DNA from: Luteipulveratus halotolerans
Lineage (GTDB): Bacteria > Actinomycetota > Actinomycetes > Actinomycetales > Dermatophilaceae
Direction of reading: 5' to 3'
DNA length: 64,000 nucleotides
Assembly: GCF_001247745.1 (NCBI RefSeq)
Contig: NZ_LAIR01000002.1
Span: 4,154,001-4,218,000 of the forward strand
In this document: one piece after another, positions 6,542-14,617 of the stretch
How positions within the stretch are numbered: the stretch's first letter is position 1
Layout of the letters: the number at the start of each line of letters is the position of its first letter
Position numbers and translations under genes: made by a program
The notes under the pieces: generated by a model
The model's input: the letters and a program-made list of their open reading frames with translations, nothing else
What the model was told of the DNA's origin: nothing
The model's database searches: none

Positions 6542-8926
6542 TCAGACCCGCGTGAGCTCTTCGTCGTCGATGTCGTCGTCATCGTCGGCCTGGTGACGGG
6601 CCGGCTGGGACGGGTCCTCGTCGGCGGGCGCCTCGGCGTCGGTGGCGTGCTTGGGCGTGGCCGCCTGCAGCTTGGCCAGGCTCTCGCCCTCGACGTCGAC
6701 GTTGGGCAGGATCTTGTCCAGCCACTTCGGCAGCCACCACGCCTTGTCACCGATGAGGTACATCACCGCGGGGATGAGGACCATGCGGATGATGAACGCG
6801 TCGAAGAACACGGCTGCCGCGAGCGCGAAGCCCATCGACTTGATCAGGTTGTCGGGCTGCAGCATGAACGCCGCGAACACCGAGATCATGATCGCCGCGG
6901 CCGCCGTGACCACGCGGGCGCCGTGGCGGAACCCGTCGACGACGGCCTCCTTGGCGGTCGCGCCGTGCACGTACGCCTCACGCATCCGGGTCACCAGGAA
7001 CACCTGGTAGTCCATCGCGAGACCGAACACGATGCCGATGAGGATGATCGGCAGGAAGCTGACCAGCGGCTGCCCGTCGACCAGGCCGAGGTGGCCCTCC
7101 TGGAACACCAGCACGGTCGCGCCGAGCGTGGCGAGCACCGACAGCAGGAACCCGAGGGTCGCGGTCAGCGGCACCAGGATCGAGCGGAACACCAGCATCA
7201 GCAGGATGAACGCCAGGCCGACGACCACCGCGAGGTAGAGCGGCAGCGCCTCGGTCAGGCGGTCCGACACGTCGGTCTGGATGGCTGTGATGCCGGTGGT
7301 GCCGACGTCGACCTTGGTCTGGTTCTCGATGCCGGGCTCGCCGTCGCGCAGGTTCTGCAGCAGGTCGAGCGTGGCCTGGTCGTCGGGGCCGGACTTCGGC
7401 GTGATCAGGATCTGGGCGCCGGTGCCGTCCTTGTTCATGCCGACGATCTGGGCGTTGGCGACGTCACCCTGCTTGGACGCCCAGGCGACGACATCGCTGT
7501 ACGCCTTCGGTCGCGCCTGCGGGTCGGTGATGTCGCGACCGTCGGCGATGATCACCAGCGGGGCCTCGCGGCCGGGGCCGAACGCCTCGGTCATCAGGTC
7601 CGACGCCTTGCGCTGGGTCGTGGTCGCCGACGCCGTCGAGTCGCTCGGCAGGGCCAGGTGCAGGTCCTTGACCGGCGTCGCGAGCGCGCCGAGGACGACG
7701 ATCACGAGCGCGGCGATGAGAATCGGCGCCTTGCCGATGGCGCGCGCCCAGCGCACACCGTTGTTGATGAGCTTGCCGTCGTCCTCGCGGTGCACCTTCT
7801 GCTTGCGCACCCGGCCGCCGAAGGACTTCGACTTCAGCATGCCGAGCACGGCCGGCAGCAGGGTCAGGGCGACGAGGACCGCGAAGAACACGGTGCCGGC
7901 GGCGGCCAGACCCATCGAGGTGAGGAACGGGATGCCGACGACGAACAGCGCGGACAGCGCGATGATCACGGTCAGACCCGCGAACACCACTGCGGATCCT
8001 GCGGTGCCGACGGCTCGACCGATCGCCTCGGCGCGGTCGTCGGTGTCGTGCAGCTCGTTGCGGTAACGGGCGAGGATGAACAGCGTGTAGTCGATGCCGA
8101 CCGCGAGGCCGATCATCGTCGCGAGCATCGGGGTCGTCGTACCGATGGTGGTGAAAGCGGTCGCGAGCTGGATGCCGAGCATGCCCATGCCGACACCGAC
8201 GAACGCCGAGATGATCGGCAGGCCGGCGGCGACGAGCGAGCCGAACGTGATGATGAGGACGAGGGCGGCCACGCCGACACCGAGCAGCTCGCTCTTGCCG
8301 CCGGTCTCGGGCATGGCCTGCATACCGGAGCCGTTGACCTCAGCGGTCAGGCCGGACTTGCGGGCCTTGTCGAGGCTCGCGAGCACCTCGTCGCGGGTCT
8401 CCTGCTTGACGTCCTGCACGGACGGGGCGTCGAACGTCCACGTGATGGTGCCGATGCGGCCGTCCGCGCTCAGCGGCAGCAGCTGCTTGGCGTTGGTCTC
8501 GGCGACCGCGCGCGGTGTGCCCTGCTTGACGGCCTGCTCGACCGCCATCTTGTACTGCGCGTTGGACGCCTGGACCGGGTTGCCCAGCGGCGTCTTGGGC
8601 ATCTGGGGCGTGTCCTTGAGGTCGGCGATCAGCGCGTCGACGGCACCGGAGTACTTCGGCTCCTTGAGGGTGTGCCCCTCGGGTGCGGCGACGACGACGT
8701 TGACGGTGGCCTGGTCCTCGGCGTTGGCCGTGCCGGGGAACAGCTCCTTCTGGGTGTCCTGCGCCTTGAGCGAGGGAATGCCCGGGATGGAGAAGGTGTC
8801 GGCCATCGGCTTGGACACGCTCACCGCGAGCGTGCCGAACCCGATCAGGGCGAGCAGCCAGGCGGCGAGGAACACCGGCCACCGCCGGTAGGCGGTCTTT
8901 CCGAGCCGGTACAGCAGGGTTGCCAT
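6542..8926 (-). CDS. MMPL/RND family transporter
   Basis: 794-residue polytopic transporter with the two-fold MMPL layout: helix 1 (FLAAWLLALIGFGTLAVS), a large extracytoplasmic domain to about residue 190, a five-helix block (LVLIITFGSLVAAG..., GIDYTLFILARYR, IALSALFVVGIPFL), then the same pattern repeated with a second loop and block (GLAMDYQVFLVTRMRE). The GIDYTLF and GLAMDYQVF segments are the proton-relay helices. The C-terminal 70 residues are an acidic, low-complexity tail. MmpL proteins export lipids or drugs; the substrate is unknown. A tetR gene lies 59 bases upstream on the same strand and probably controls it. Confidence 0.9.
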   Translation of the reverse strand: MATLLYRLGKTAYRRWPVFLAAWLLALIGFGTLAVSVSKPMADTFSIPGIPSLKAQDTQKELFPGTANAEDQATVNVVVAAPEGHTLKEPKYSGAVDALIADLKDTPQMPKTPLGNPVQASNAQYKMAVEQAVKQGTPRAVAETNAKQLLPLSADGRIGTITWTFDAPSVQDVKQETRDEVLASLDKARKSGLTAEVNGSGMQAMPETGGKSELLGVGVAALVLIITFGSLVAAGLPIISAFVGVGMGMLGIQLATAFTTIGTTTPMLATMIGLAVGIDYTLFILARYRNELHDTDDRAEAIGRAVGTAGSAVVFAGLTVIIALSALFVVGIPFLTSMGLAAAGTVFFAVLVALTLLPAVLGMLKSKSFGGRVRKQKVHREDDGKLINNGVRWARAIGKAPILIAALVIVVLGALATPVKDLHLALPSDSTASATTTQRKASDLMTEAFGPGREAPLVIIADGRDITDPQARPKAYSDVVAWASKQGDVANAQIVGMNKDGTGAQILITPKSGPDDQATLDLLQNLRDGEPGIENQTKVDVGTTGITAIQTDVSDRLTEALPLYLAVVVGLAFILLMLVFRSILVPLTATLGFLLSVLATLGATVLVFQEGHLGLVDGQPLVSFLPIILIGIVFGLAMDYQVFLVTRMREAYVHGATAKEAVVDGFRHGARVVTAAAAIMISVFAAFMLQPDNLIKSMGFALAAAVFFDAFIIRMVLIPAVMYLIGDKAWWLPKWLDKILPNVDVEGESLAKLQAATPKHATDAEAPADEDPSQPARHQADDDDDIDDEELTRV

Positions 8927-8985
8927 GGGAACTCCTGGTGGTGGTGGGTCGACGGCAGTGCCGCCAGGGAAGGTGGTGAGAAGCG

Positions 8986-9585
8986 TTATGCGAGAGGGGA
9001 TCTGGCGTGGGTGAACGCGATCTCGAACAGCTCGCTGAGCGTGGCGTCGGCGTCGCGGTTGACGAACGTGTCGAGCGCGAGCGCGACCAGGGCGCCGAGC
9101 ACGGTGATGGCGACGCGAGCGCGTACGGCGTCGTACGCGTCTCCCTCGCGCGCCTCGATGTCGCTGAGCACCGCCTCGCCGAAGGCGTGGAAGCGCTCGT
9201 GCGCGAGCTTCATCAGTCGTGGGTTGGCCTCCATGACGCGATGGACGACGGCGACGTCCTCGCGGGTCGTCGACTTGGAGGCCATCAGGTCGCGTACGAG
9301 CGTGGCCAGGTCGGCGAGCAGGTCACCCGTGGGTCCGCCGGAGCGGAACTGCGCGAGCAGGTCGGCGTCGACCTGCGGCTGCGGGCCGAGGATCGCGTCG
9401 TCCTTGGTGGGGAAGTAGTTGAACAGCGTGCGCCGTGAGACCCCGGCATCGGCGGCGAGGTCGTCCATCGTGAAGCCGTCGACCCCGTGCTCGTCGGCCA
9501 GTCGCTGAGCGCACACGGAGAGCCGGTGGGTGGTGGCGTAGCGGCGGGCGGCGCGGCCCGACGACTCAATTGCACTTTGGCTCAC
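8986..9585 (-). CDS. TetR family repressor, probable regulator of the MMPL transporter
   Basis: 199 residues from a GTG at 9585. The N-terminal helix-turn-helix is clear (TMDDLAADAGVSRRTLFNYF, about residues 36-55), followed by an all-helical ligand domain. Open frame continues 105 bases upstream, but that stretch holds an inverted repeat and -35/-10-like sequences, and family members start about 30 residues before the helix-turn-helix, so the GTG is preferred. No ribosome binding site precedes it and it begins inside the palindrome, consistent with a leaderless transcript. Co-directional with and just upstream of mmpL. Confidence 0.85.
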   Translation of the reverse strand: MSQSAIESSGRAARRYATTHRLSVCAQRLADEHGVDGFTMDDLAADAGVSRRTLFNYFPTKDDAILGPQPQVDADLLAQFRSGGPTGDLLADLATLVRDLMASKSTTREDVAVVHRVMEANPRLMKLAHERFHAFGEAVLSDIEAREGDAYDAVRARVAITVLGALVALALDTFVNRDADATLSELFEIAFTHARSPLA

Positions 9586-9624
9586 AAAGTGCAGTTTTGC
9601 ACCCTGACCCGTGCGAGTGCAATT
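9568..9624. promoter_or_regulatory. Probable TetR operator and autoregulated promoter
   Basis: Perfect inverted repeat TGCACTTT (9571-9578) / AAAGTGCA (9586-9593) with a seven-base spacer over the GTG start, plus an outer pair AATTGCAC (9568) / GTGCAATT (9617-9624). On the minus strand a TTGCAC hexamer and CAAAAC are 17 bases apart just upstream of the GTG. A repressor bound here would block tetR and, by read-through, mmpL. Confidence 0.6.
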
Positions 9625-9795
9625 CGATGGAGTGTGACGTGCATCGCAGCGTGGAGTGATCTGTACGGCGCCGGTCATGTCAGCGAGCATCCGGCAGGCT
9701 TGCTTCAGGACGGTTTCAGAGCGGCTTCAGCCGCAGCGTGGACGGCCGAGGCCGGTGGTGGTGCAGGTGCCCGGACGTGGCCCGGGGCCGGGAGG
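9625..9795. other. Spacer between blaI and tetR, nothing recognised
   Basis: The blaI transcript ends here and any tetR upstream elements begin; no hairpin, RNA or open frame is convincing. Confidence 0.4.
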
Positions 9796-10242
9796 TCAGT
9801 CGCTGTCGCGCTCGAGCGCGTCGAGGGCCGCACGCAGCTCATCGCGCTCGCCCGGGCTCGACTCGCCCAGGAAGTGCAGCAGCGCCGCGGTGCGGTCGGC
9901 GGGCGCGAGGCCGCCGAGCGTCGTACGCAGCACCTGGGCCGTGAGCTCCTCGCGGGAGGCGCGTGCGGTGTAGCGCCACGCCCGTCCCTCGCGCTGGCGG
10001 TCGGCCAGGCCCTTCTTGGCGAGCCGGTCGAGCACGGTCATCACGGTGGTGTAGGCGAGCTCGCGCTCGGTGAGCGACGCGTGCACCTCACGGACCGACA
10101 GAGGGGTCGGCGAGGCCCAGAGGATCTGCATGACCGCAGACTCCAGGTCGCCCAGGCCCGAGCTGCCGCCTCCTGTGCGCATCGGTCGCTGTCCTCCTGT
10201 GGTGGGCTCGGCACCAGGTGCTTCGCCGTTGGTCTGACTCAT
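9796..10242 (-). CDS. blaI: BlaI/MecI/CopY family repressor, last gene of the cyd operon
   Basis: 148 residues. A winged helix-turn-helix of the penicillinase-repressor family fills residues ~32-105 (LGDLESAVMQILW, LTERELAYTTVMTVLDRLAKKGL, then the wing YTARASREE), followed by a dimerisation segment. The ATG at 10242 overlaps the cydDC stop by four bases (ATGA), so it is translationally coupled to the cytochrome bd operon. TACTAC/GTAGTA palindromes in front of cydA are likely targets, implying autoregulation. There is no M56 protease partner next to it; an orphan M56 gene lies 6 kb away. Confidence 0.9.
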   Translation of the reverse strand: MSQTNGEAPGAEPTTGGQRPMRTGGGSSGLGDLESAVMQILWASPTPLSVREVHASLTERELAYTTVMTVLDRLAKKGLADRQREGRAWRYTARASREELTAQVLRTTLGGLAPADRTAALLHFLGESSPGERDELRAALDALERDSD

Positions 10243-13200
10243 CGCGCGCTCACTGAGGGCGCACGGTCGAGTGCGCCCCATCGCAGCACAGTTTCACACC
10301 GTTCGGTGGCAGCGCGCTGGTGGGTGACGATCACCACGCTCCGGTCGCGCGCCGACAGGTGCAGGTCGGCCAGCACGGACTGCGCCGTCGGGTGGTCCAG
10401 GTGAGCGACCGGTTCGTCGAGCAGCACCATCGGTCGTCGCGACAGGAGGGCGCGCGCGATGCCGAGCCGAGCGCGCTCACCACCGGACAGGCCGCGCTCG
10501 GACCCGATGCTCGTGTCGAGGCCGTCGGGCAGTGCCGCGAGCCACCGTCCGAGGCCGGCGTCCACCAGCGCGGTCGTGATCGCCGAGTCGTCGGCGTCCG
10601 GCCGGGCGAGGGCCAGGTTGGCGCGGACCGACCCGGCGAAGACGTGCGGCTCGTCGTCGACCACGGCGACCCGCCGGCGTACGGCGTCGGTCGAGAGGGT
10701 GCGCACCTCGTGGCCGTCGACGAGATGGGCGCCGGTCGTCGGGTCGAGCTGTCGGGCGAGCACGGCGAGCAGCGTGGACTTGCCGCTGCCGTTGGGGCCC
10801 GTCACGGCGACGTGTGCGCCGGGCCGCACGGTGAGGTCGGTAGCAGGCAGCGCCGTACGCCGGTCGTCCCAGGTGGCACTGACCCCGACCAGCTGCAGCG
10901 CGGGCCGGGTGCCGGGCTCGGCGCTCGCGTCGGTGTCACGCACCGCGGGCTCCTGCGCGAGCAGCGTCTCGACCCGGGCCTCGGCCGCACGCGACGCCGC
11001 GAGAGCGGACATGGCCGGCGGCAAGGTCGCGGCGACCTCACTCAACGCGACCGGCAGGAGCACGAGCATGGCTGCGAGAGGCGGAGCGACCTCGCCGGCG
11101 ACGACGACGGCGATCAGCGCGGTCGCGGCACCGGTGAGCGCCAGCATCGCAGCGCCGCCGAGCGCGGTGGCGCGGGCCTGCCTCAGGGTGGCTCGCTCGA
11201 GCCGGCGGTGGGTCTCGGCGAGCCTGCTGGTCGCATACGTCGTCGCTGAGATCGCTTGCAGGTCAGGCATGTTCGCGGTCGCGAGGTGGCTGGCTGTGGC
11301 GACATCAGCGCGGGCCTGCAGGGCCGCGCGCTGCGTACGGCGTTCGAGTGCGTAGCACCCGGCGCAGACCAGCGCGAGGGCCGCGGCGAGGGCGAGGACG
11401 ACGAGACCCGCTCGGGGCAGCAGCGCGGTGGCCAGGGCGATCGCGACGGCGAGAGCCACGAGCGCCGACATGACCGGCACGCGCACCCGCACGCTCGCGA
11501 ACACCGCGTCGTCCAGGTCACGCACGAACCCGGTGAGCAGGTCACCGCGTCGGCGGCGGCCGAGGCGGGCGGGCGTGAGCGGGATCAGTCGGGCGTACGA
11601 GCGCGTACGCCGGTCGGTCAGGTCGGCGAGGGCCGCGTCGTGGGAGAGGACGCGTTCGGCGTACCGCAGCACGGGACGGCCGATGCCGAACGTGCGCACG
11701 GCCACGATCGCTGTGAGCAGGGTCAGCACGACCGGGCGCTCGGATGCGCGGACGATCAGCCAGCCGCTGGTCGCGGTGAGCGCGACACCGGACGCTGCGG
11801 CCAGGCCGCCGAGGAGCCCGGCCGCCCACCACGGGTGGGGCTTCCGGGCCGGGCGTGCGGAGTCGGTGGCGGCCCCCACCTCGACCGGCCGAGTGCGCAT
11901 GTCGTGCTGGTTCGGGCCGGCCTCAACCAGCACGACATGCGCACTCGGCGAAGGGGTCGGGGCCGGAGAGAGGGCGATCGTCCGGTCGGCCGACGCCGCG
12001 AGCTCGGGATCGTGCGTGACGACCACGACGGTGCGCTCGCTGGCGAGCTCGGTCAGCAGCTCGCGGACGCGCGCGGCGGCGTCGGGGTCCAGATGCGCGG
12101 TGGGCTCGTCGACCAGCAGGAGGGGCGCGTCGTCACGGCGGGCGCGCTCGAGGGCGAGCTCGGCACGCTGGCCCGCCGACAGCCCGAACCCGTCGTCGCC
12201 CAGCACCGTCTCGCCGTCGAGCACCTCACTCCCCAGGCGAAATGTGACTTCAGGGGCTGCTGTGCGGGCTCGTGAAGTCACATCTCGCCCGGTGAGTGGG
12301 GCTTGGGCTGGGGCGCCGTCGGGCGGGTCGGAGAGCGCGAGGTTGGTGGCGAGCGTGGTCGGTACGACGAACGGCCGCTGGGTCACCAGGTGCGCCCGAG
12401 GCGCATGCACCGAGCCTGCGGTCGGCTCGCGCAGCCCGGCGAGCAGGTCGAGGACGGTGGTCTTGCCGCAGCCCGACGGACCGGTGATCGCCGTGAGGCC
12501 GGTGCCGATCGACAGGTTGAGTTCGTGCAGGACGTCGGTCGACGAGCCGGGGTAGCGATAGGTCAGGCCCTCTGCGCGCACCGGACCACCGTCGTACGCC
12601 GGTCGGTCGGCCACGTCGTCCGCGGCCAGCAGCTCATCGAGTGCCTGGGCGCCGTCGGCGGCTGCGTGGTACTCCTGGCCGACGCGACGGACCGGCCAGT
12701 ACGCCTCTGGCGCCAGGAGAATCGCGGTCAGCGCGGTGCCGAGCGCCATGTGTCCGCCGGCGAGCCGCAGCCCGACGGCGACCGCGACCATCGCCACCGA
12801 GATGGTCGCGAGCAGCTCCAGGGCCGCCGAGGACAGGAACGCCGTCCGCAGGGTGCGTACGGTCGCGCGGCGGTGACGATCGCTGACGGCGCGTACGACG
12901 TCGACCTGCGCCTCCCCTCTCTGGTACGACACGAGAGTCGGAAGTCCGCGTACGACATCGAGGAAATGCCCTGCGAGAGTAGTCATCTCGGCCCACCGAG
13001 ACGCCGTCTCGCGCTCGGTGTGCTTGCCGATGAGCGCAGCGAAGACCGGCAGCAGCGGCAGCGTCGCGATGACGATGAGCGCACTCCACACGTCGGTCCA
13101 CAGCAGTGCGACCAGCGCGAGCGCGGGCACGACCGCTGCGGTGACCAGGGCCGGCAGGTAGCGGGAGACGTACGGTTCCAGGCTCGACGCACCCTCGCCG

Positions 13201-13544
13201 GCCAGCGTGGTCATGCGGTCGGACGACGGGCGTCGCTCGATCGGTGCCCCCAGCCAGCCCGCGACGCGGCGCTCACGGACCTCGCCGGCGACCCGGCTTC
13301 CTGACCACGCCGCAACGAAATCCGTTGCAGCAGAGACGATTCCGCGGGCGACGAGCAGAGCGCCGACGATCAATCCAGCCCGACCGACCCCGTCGCTCCT
13401 CACCACGCAGACGACCAGGTGCGCGAGAGCGAACGCCTGCGCCACGGCGAGCGCACCACCGACGACGCCGAGCGCTCCGAGCAGAGCGAGCGGTCGTCGT
13501 ACGGCAGGGATCTCGCGAACCAGGCGAGGGTCGAAGGGGCGCAT
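10239..13544 (-). CDS. cydDC: Fused CydD-CydC ABC exporter for cytochrome bd assembly
   Basis: 1101-residue fusion of two half-transporters (CydD about 1-520, CydC about 555-1101), each with six helices and an ATPase domain. CydD: Walker A GPSGCGKTT (near 354), Walker B LLLVDEPTAHLD, degenerate signature LSAGQRAEL. CydC: Walker A GPNGSGKST, signature LSGGERARLGIARALL, Walker B MVLLDEPVAHLD. CydDC exports thiols and is needed to assemble cytochrome bd. It starts one base inside the cydB stop (TGATG) and overlaps blaI. Two palindromic repeats lie in frame: residues ~418-437 in the CydD helical subdomain and ~532-552 in the linker. Confidence 0.96.
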   Translation of the reverse strand: MRPFDPRLVREIPAVRRPLALLGALGVVGGALAVAQAFALAHLVVCVVRSDGVGRAGLIVGALLVARGIVSAATDFVAAWSGSRVAGEVRERRVAGWLGAPIERRPSSDRMTTLAGEGASSLEPYVSRYLPALVTAAVVPALALVALLWTDVWSALIVIATLPLLPVFAALIGKHTERETASRWAEMTTLAGHFLDVVRGLPTLVSYQRGEAQVDVVRAVSDRHRRATVRTLRTAFLSSAALELLATISVAMVAVAVGLRLAGGHMALGTALTAILLAPEAYWPVRRVGQEYHAAADGAQALDELLAADDVADRPAYDGGPVRAEGLTYRYPGSSTDVLHELNLSIGTGLTAITGPSGCGKTTVLDLLAGLREPTAGSVHAPRAHLVTQRPFVVPTTLATNLALSDPPDGAPAQAPLTGRDVTSRARTAAPEVTFRLGSEVLDGETVLGDDGFGLSAGQRAELALERARRDDAPLLLVDEPTAHLDPDAAARVRELLTELASERTVVVVTHDPELAASADRTIALSPAPTPSPSAHVVLVEAGPNQHDMRTRPVEVGAATDSARPARKPHPWWAAGLLGGLAAASGVALTATSGWLIVRASERPVVLTLLTAIVAVRTFGIGRPVLRYAERVLSHDAALADLTDRRTRSYARLIPLTPARLGRRRRGDLLTGFVRDLDDAVFASVRVRVPVMSALVALAVAIALATALLPRAGLVVLALAAALALVCAGCYALERRTQRAALQARADVATASHLATANMPDLQAISATTYATSRLAETHRRLERATLRQARATALGGAAMLALTGAATALIAVVVAGEVAPPLAAMLVLLPVALSEVAATLPPAMSALAASRAAEARVETLLAQEPAVRDTDASAEPGTRPALQLVGVSATWDDRRTALPATDLTVRPGAHVAVTGPNGSGKSTLLAVLARQLDPTTGAHLVDGHEVRTLSTDAVRRRVAVVDDEPHVFAGSVRANLALARPDADDSAITTALVDAGLGRWLAALPDGLDTSIGSERGLSGGERARLGIARALLSRRPMVLLDEPVAHLDHPTAQSVLADLHLSARDRSVVIVTHQRAATERCETVLRWGALDRAPSVSAR
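11888..11949. repeat. Perfect 25-bp inverted repeat inside cydDC (inter-half linker)
   Basis: Arms 11888-11912 and 11925-11949 are exact reverse complements (outer bases GCCGAGTGCGCATGTCG) with a 12-base loop. On the cydDC strand it reads as part of SAHVVLVEAGPNQHDMRTRP, between the CydD ATPase and the CydC membrane domain, where sequence is expected to be free to vary. Confidence 0.9.
12227..12298. repeat. Palindromic element inside the CydD ATPase coding region, copy 1 of a dispersed repeat
   Basis: Arms 12227-12252 and 12273-12298 pair at 23 of 26 positions. The 60 bases 12233-12292 match the intergenic element at 37149-37208 at 53 of 60 positions, both starting CCAGGCGAAATGTGACTTCA. Read on the gene strand it encodes TGRDVTSRARTAAPEVTFRL, between the Q-loop region (TTLATNLAL) and the segment LDGETVLGDDG before the signature. 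Confidence 0.9.
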
Positions 13545-14602
13545 CAGACGCCGGCCCCCTCCGACGGCGACCGGTCACGTCGGGGCGCCCAGTCGCGCTC
13601 GTCGTGCGCAGGCGGGATGTGCTCGGTGGTGATGCGCTTACGGAAGGTCCAGTACGTGAACCCCTGGTAGAGCAGCACGATCGGCAGGAACAGCACTCCG
13701 ACCCAGGTCATGATGCCGAGCGTCTTGTGCGAGCTCGCGGCGTTGTCGACGGTCAGTGACCACGCGGCGTTGGTGGAGGACGGCATCACGTCGGGGAACA
13801 GCATGACGAAGAGCGACGCCACGGCGAGGCCGATGGCGAGGAACGTGCCGGTGAAGGCGAGCCCCTCGCGGTCGCGGGCGTTGAGCAGCAGAGCCGCGAC
13901 GAGCGCGACCGCTGCGAGGGCGGTCATGATCCAGCTGGCGACCGAACCGGAGTCGAGGCCGAGTACGACGAGCAGGACGGCTGCCGCGGCGACCGCCACC
14001 CACCCGATGCGACCCGCGAGAGTCCTTGCGTCCGAACGGATCTCGCCGTCCGTCTTGAGCGCGACGAACAGCAGTCCGTGCAGCAGGCAGACGGCCACCA
14101 GCGCGAGCCCGCCGAACAGCGCGGCCGGGTTGAGGAGCGTGAGGACCGAGCCGGTGAACTCGCGGTCGGCGTTGATCGGGATGCCTCGCACGATGTTGGT
14201 GAAGGTCACGCCCCAGATGAACGGCACGACCACCGAGCCGGCGATGATCATCCAGTCCCATCGCTGCCGCCACGTGTCGTCGTTGCGCTTGTGGCGGTAC
14301 TCGAACCCGAGTGCGCGCACGATGAGGGCGACGAGGATCAGCAGCAGCGGCAGGTAGAAACCGCTGAACATCGTGGCGTACCAGTGGGGGAAGGCTGCGA
14401 ACGTCGCACCGCCGGCCGTGATGAGCCAGACCTCGTTGCCGTCCCAGACCGGGCCGATCGTGTTGAGCAGCACGCGCCGCCGCTTCTCGGTGGTGCCGAG
14501 CACGGGGAACAGCATGCCGACGCCGAAGTCGAAACCCTCCAGGCAGAAGTAGCCGGTCCACAGGACGGCGATCAGGACGAACCAGACAGTTGTGAGCTCC
14601 AT
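13544..14602 (-). CDS. cydB: Cytochrome bd ubiquinol/menaquinol oxidase subunit II
   Basis: 352-residue integral membrane subunit with about eight or nine helices. The N-terminus TVWFVLIAVLWTGYFCLEGFDFGVGMLFP is the conserved CydB entry, and WDGNEVWLITAGGATFAAFP is the other family hallmark. It pairs with CydA to reduce oxygen to water with quinol electrons, without proton pumping. It starts 15 bases after the cydA stop, and its stop shares one base with the cydDC start, all within one minus-strand operon cydA-cydB-cydDC-blaI. Confidence 0.97.
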   Translation of the reverse strand: MELTTVWFVLIAVLWTGYFCLEGFDFGVGMLFPVLGTTEKRRRVLLNTIGPVWDGNEVWLITAGGATFAAFPHWYATMFSGFYLPLLLILVALIVRALGFEYRHKRNDDTWRQRWDWMIIAGSVVVPFIWGVTFTNIVRGIPINADREFTGSVLTLLNPAALFGGLALVAVCLLHGLLFVALKTDGEIRSDARTLAGRIGWVAVAAAAVLLVVLGLDSGSVASWIMTALAAVALVAALLLNARDREGLAFTGTFLAIGLAVASLFVMLFPDVMPSSTNAAWSLTVDNAASSHKTLGIMTWVGVLFLPIVLLYQGFTYWTFRKRITTEHIPPAHDERDWAPRRDRSPSEGAGV

Positions 14603-14617
14603 GTCGAAATCCCCTGT

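Noticed and set aside
6332..9418. A 1028-codon open frame on the plus strand opposite mmpL
   Set aside because: It has no recognisable domain, is rich in Arg, Gly, Asp and His as expected of the antisense of a high-GC gene, and mmpL on the other strand has clear motifs.
9586..9690. N-terminal extension of the TetR protein up to 9690
   Set aside because: The stretch contains the operator and promoter-like sequences, and family members do not have it.
12227..12298. Hairpin as an intrinsic terminator inside cydDC
   Set aside because: It lies far within an intact reading frame, has no U-tract, and its twin lies between genes; a repeat element explains it better.
11881..12300. Insertion sequence inside cydDC
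   Set aside because: No transposase frame or target-site duplication can be seen; the palindromes are short and in frame.
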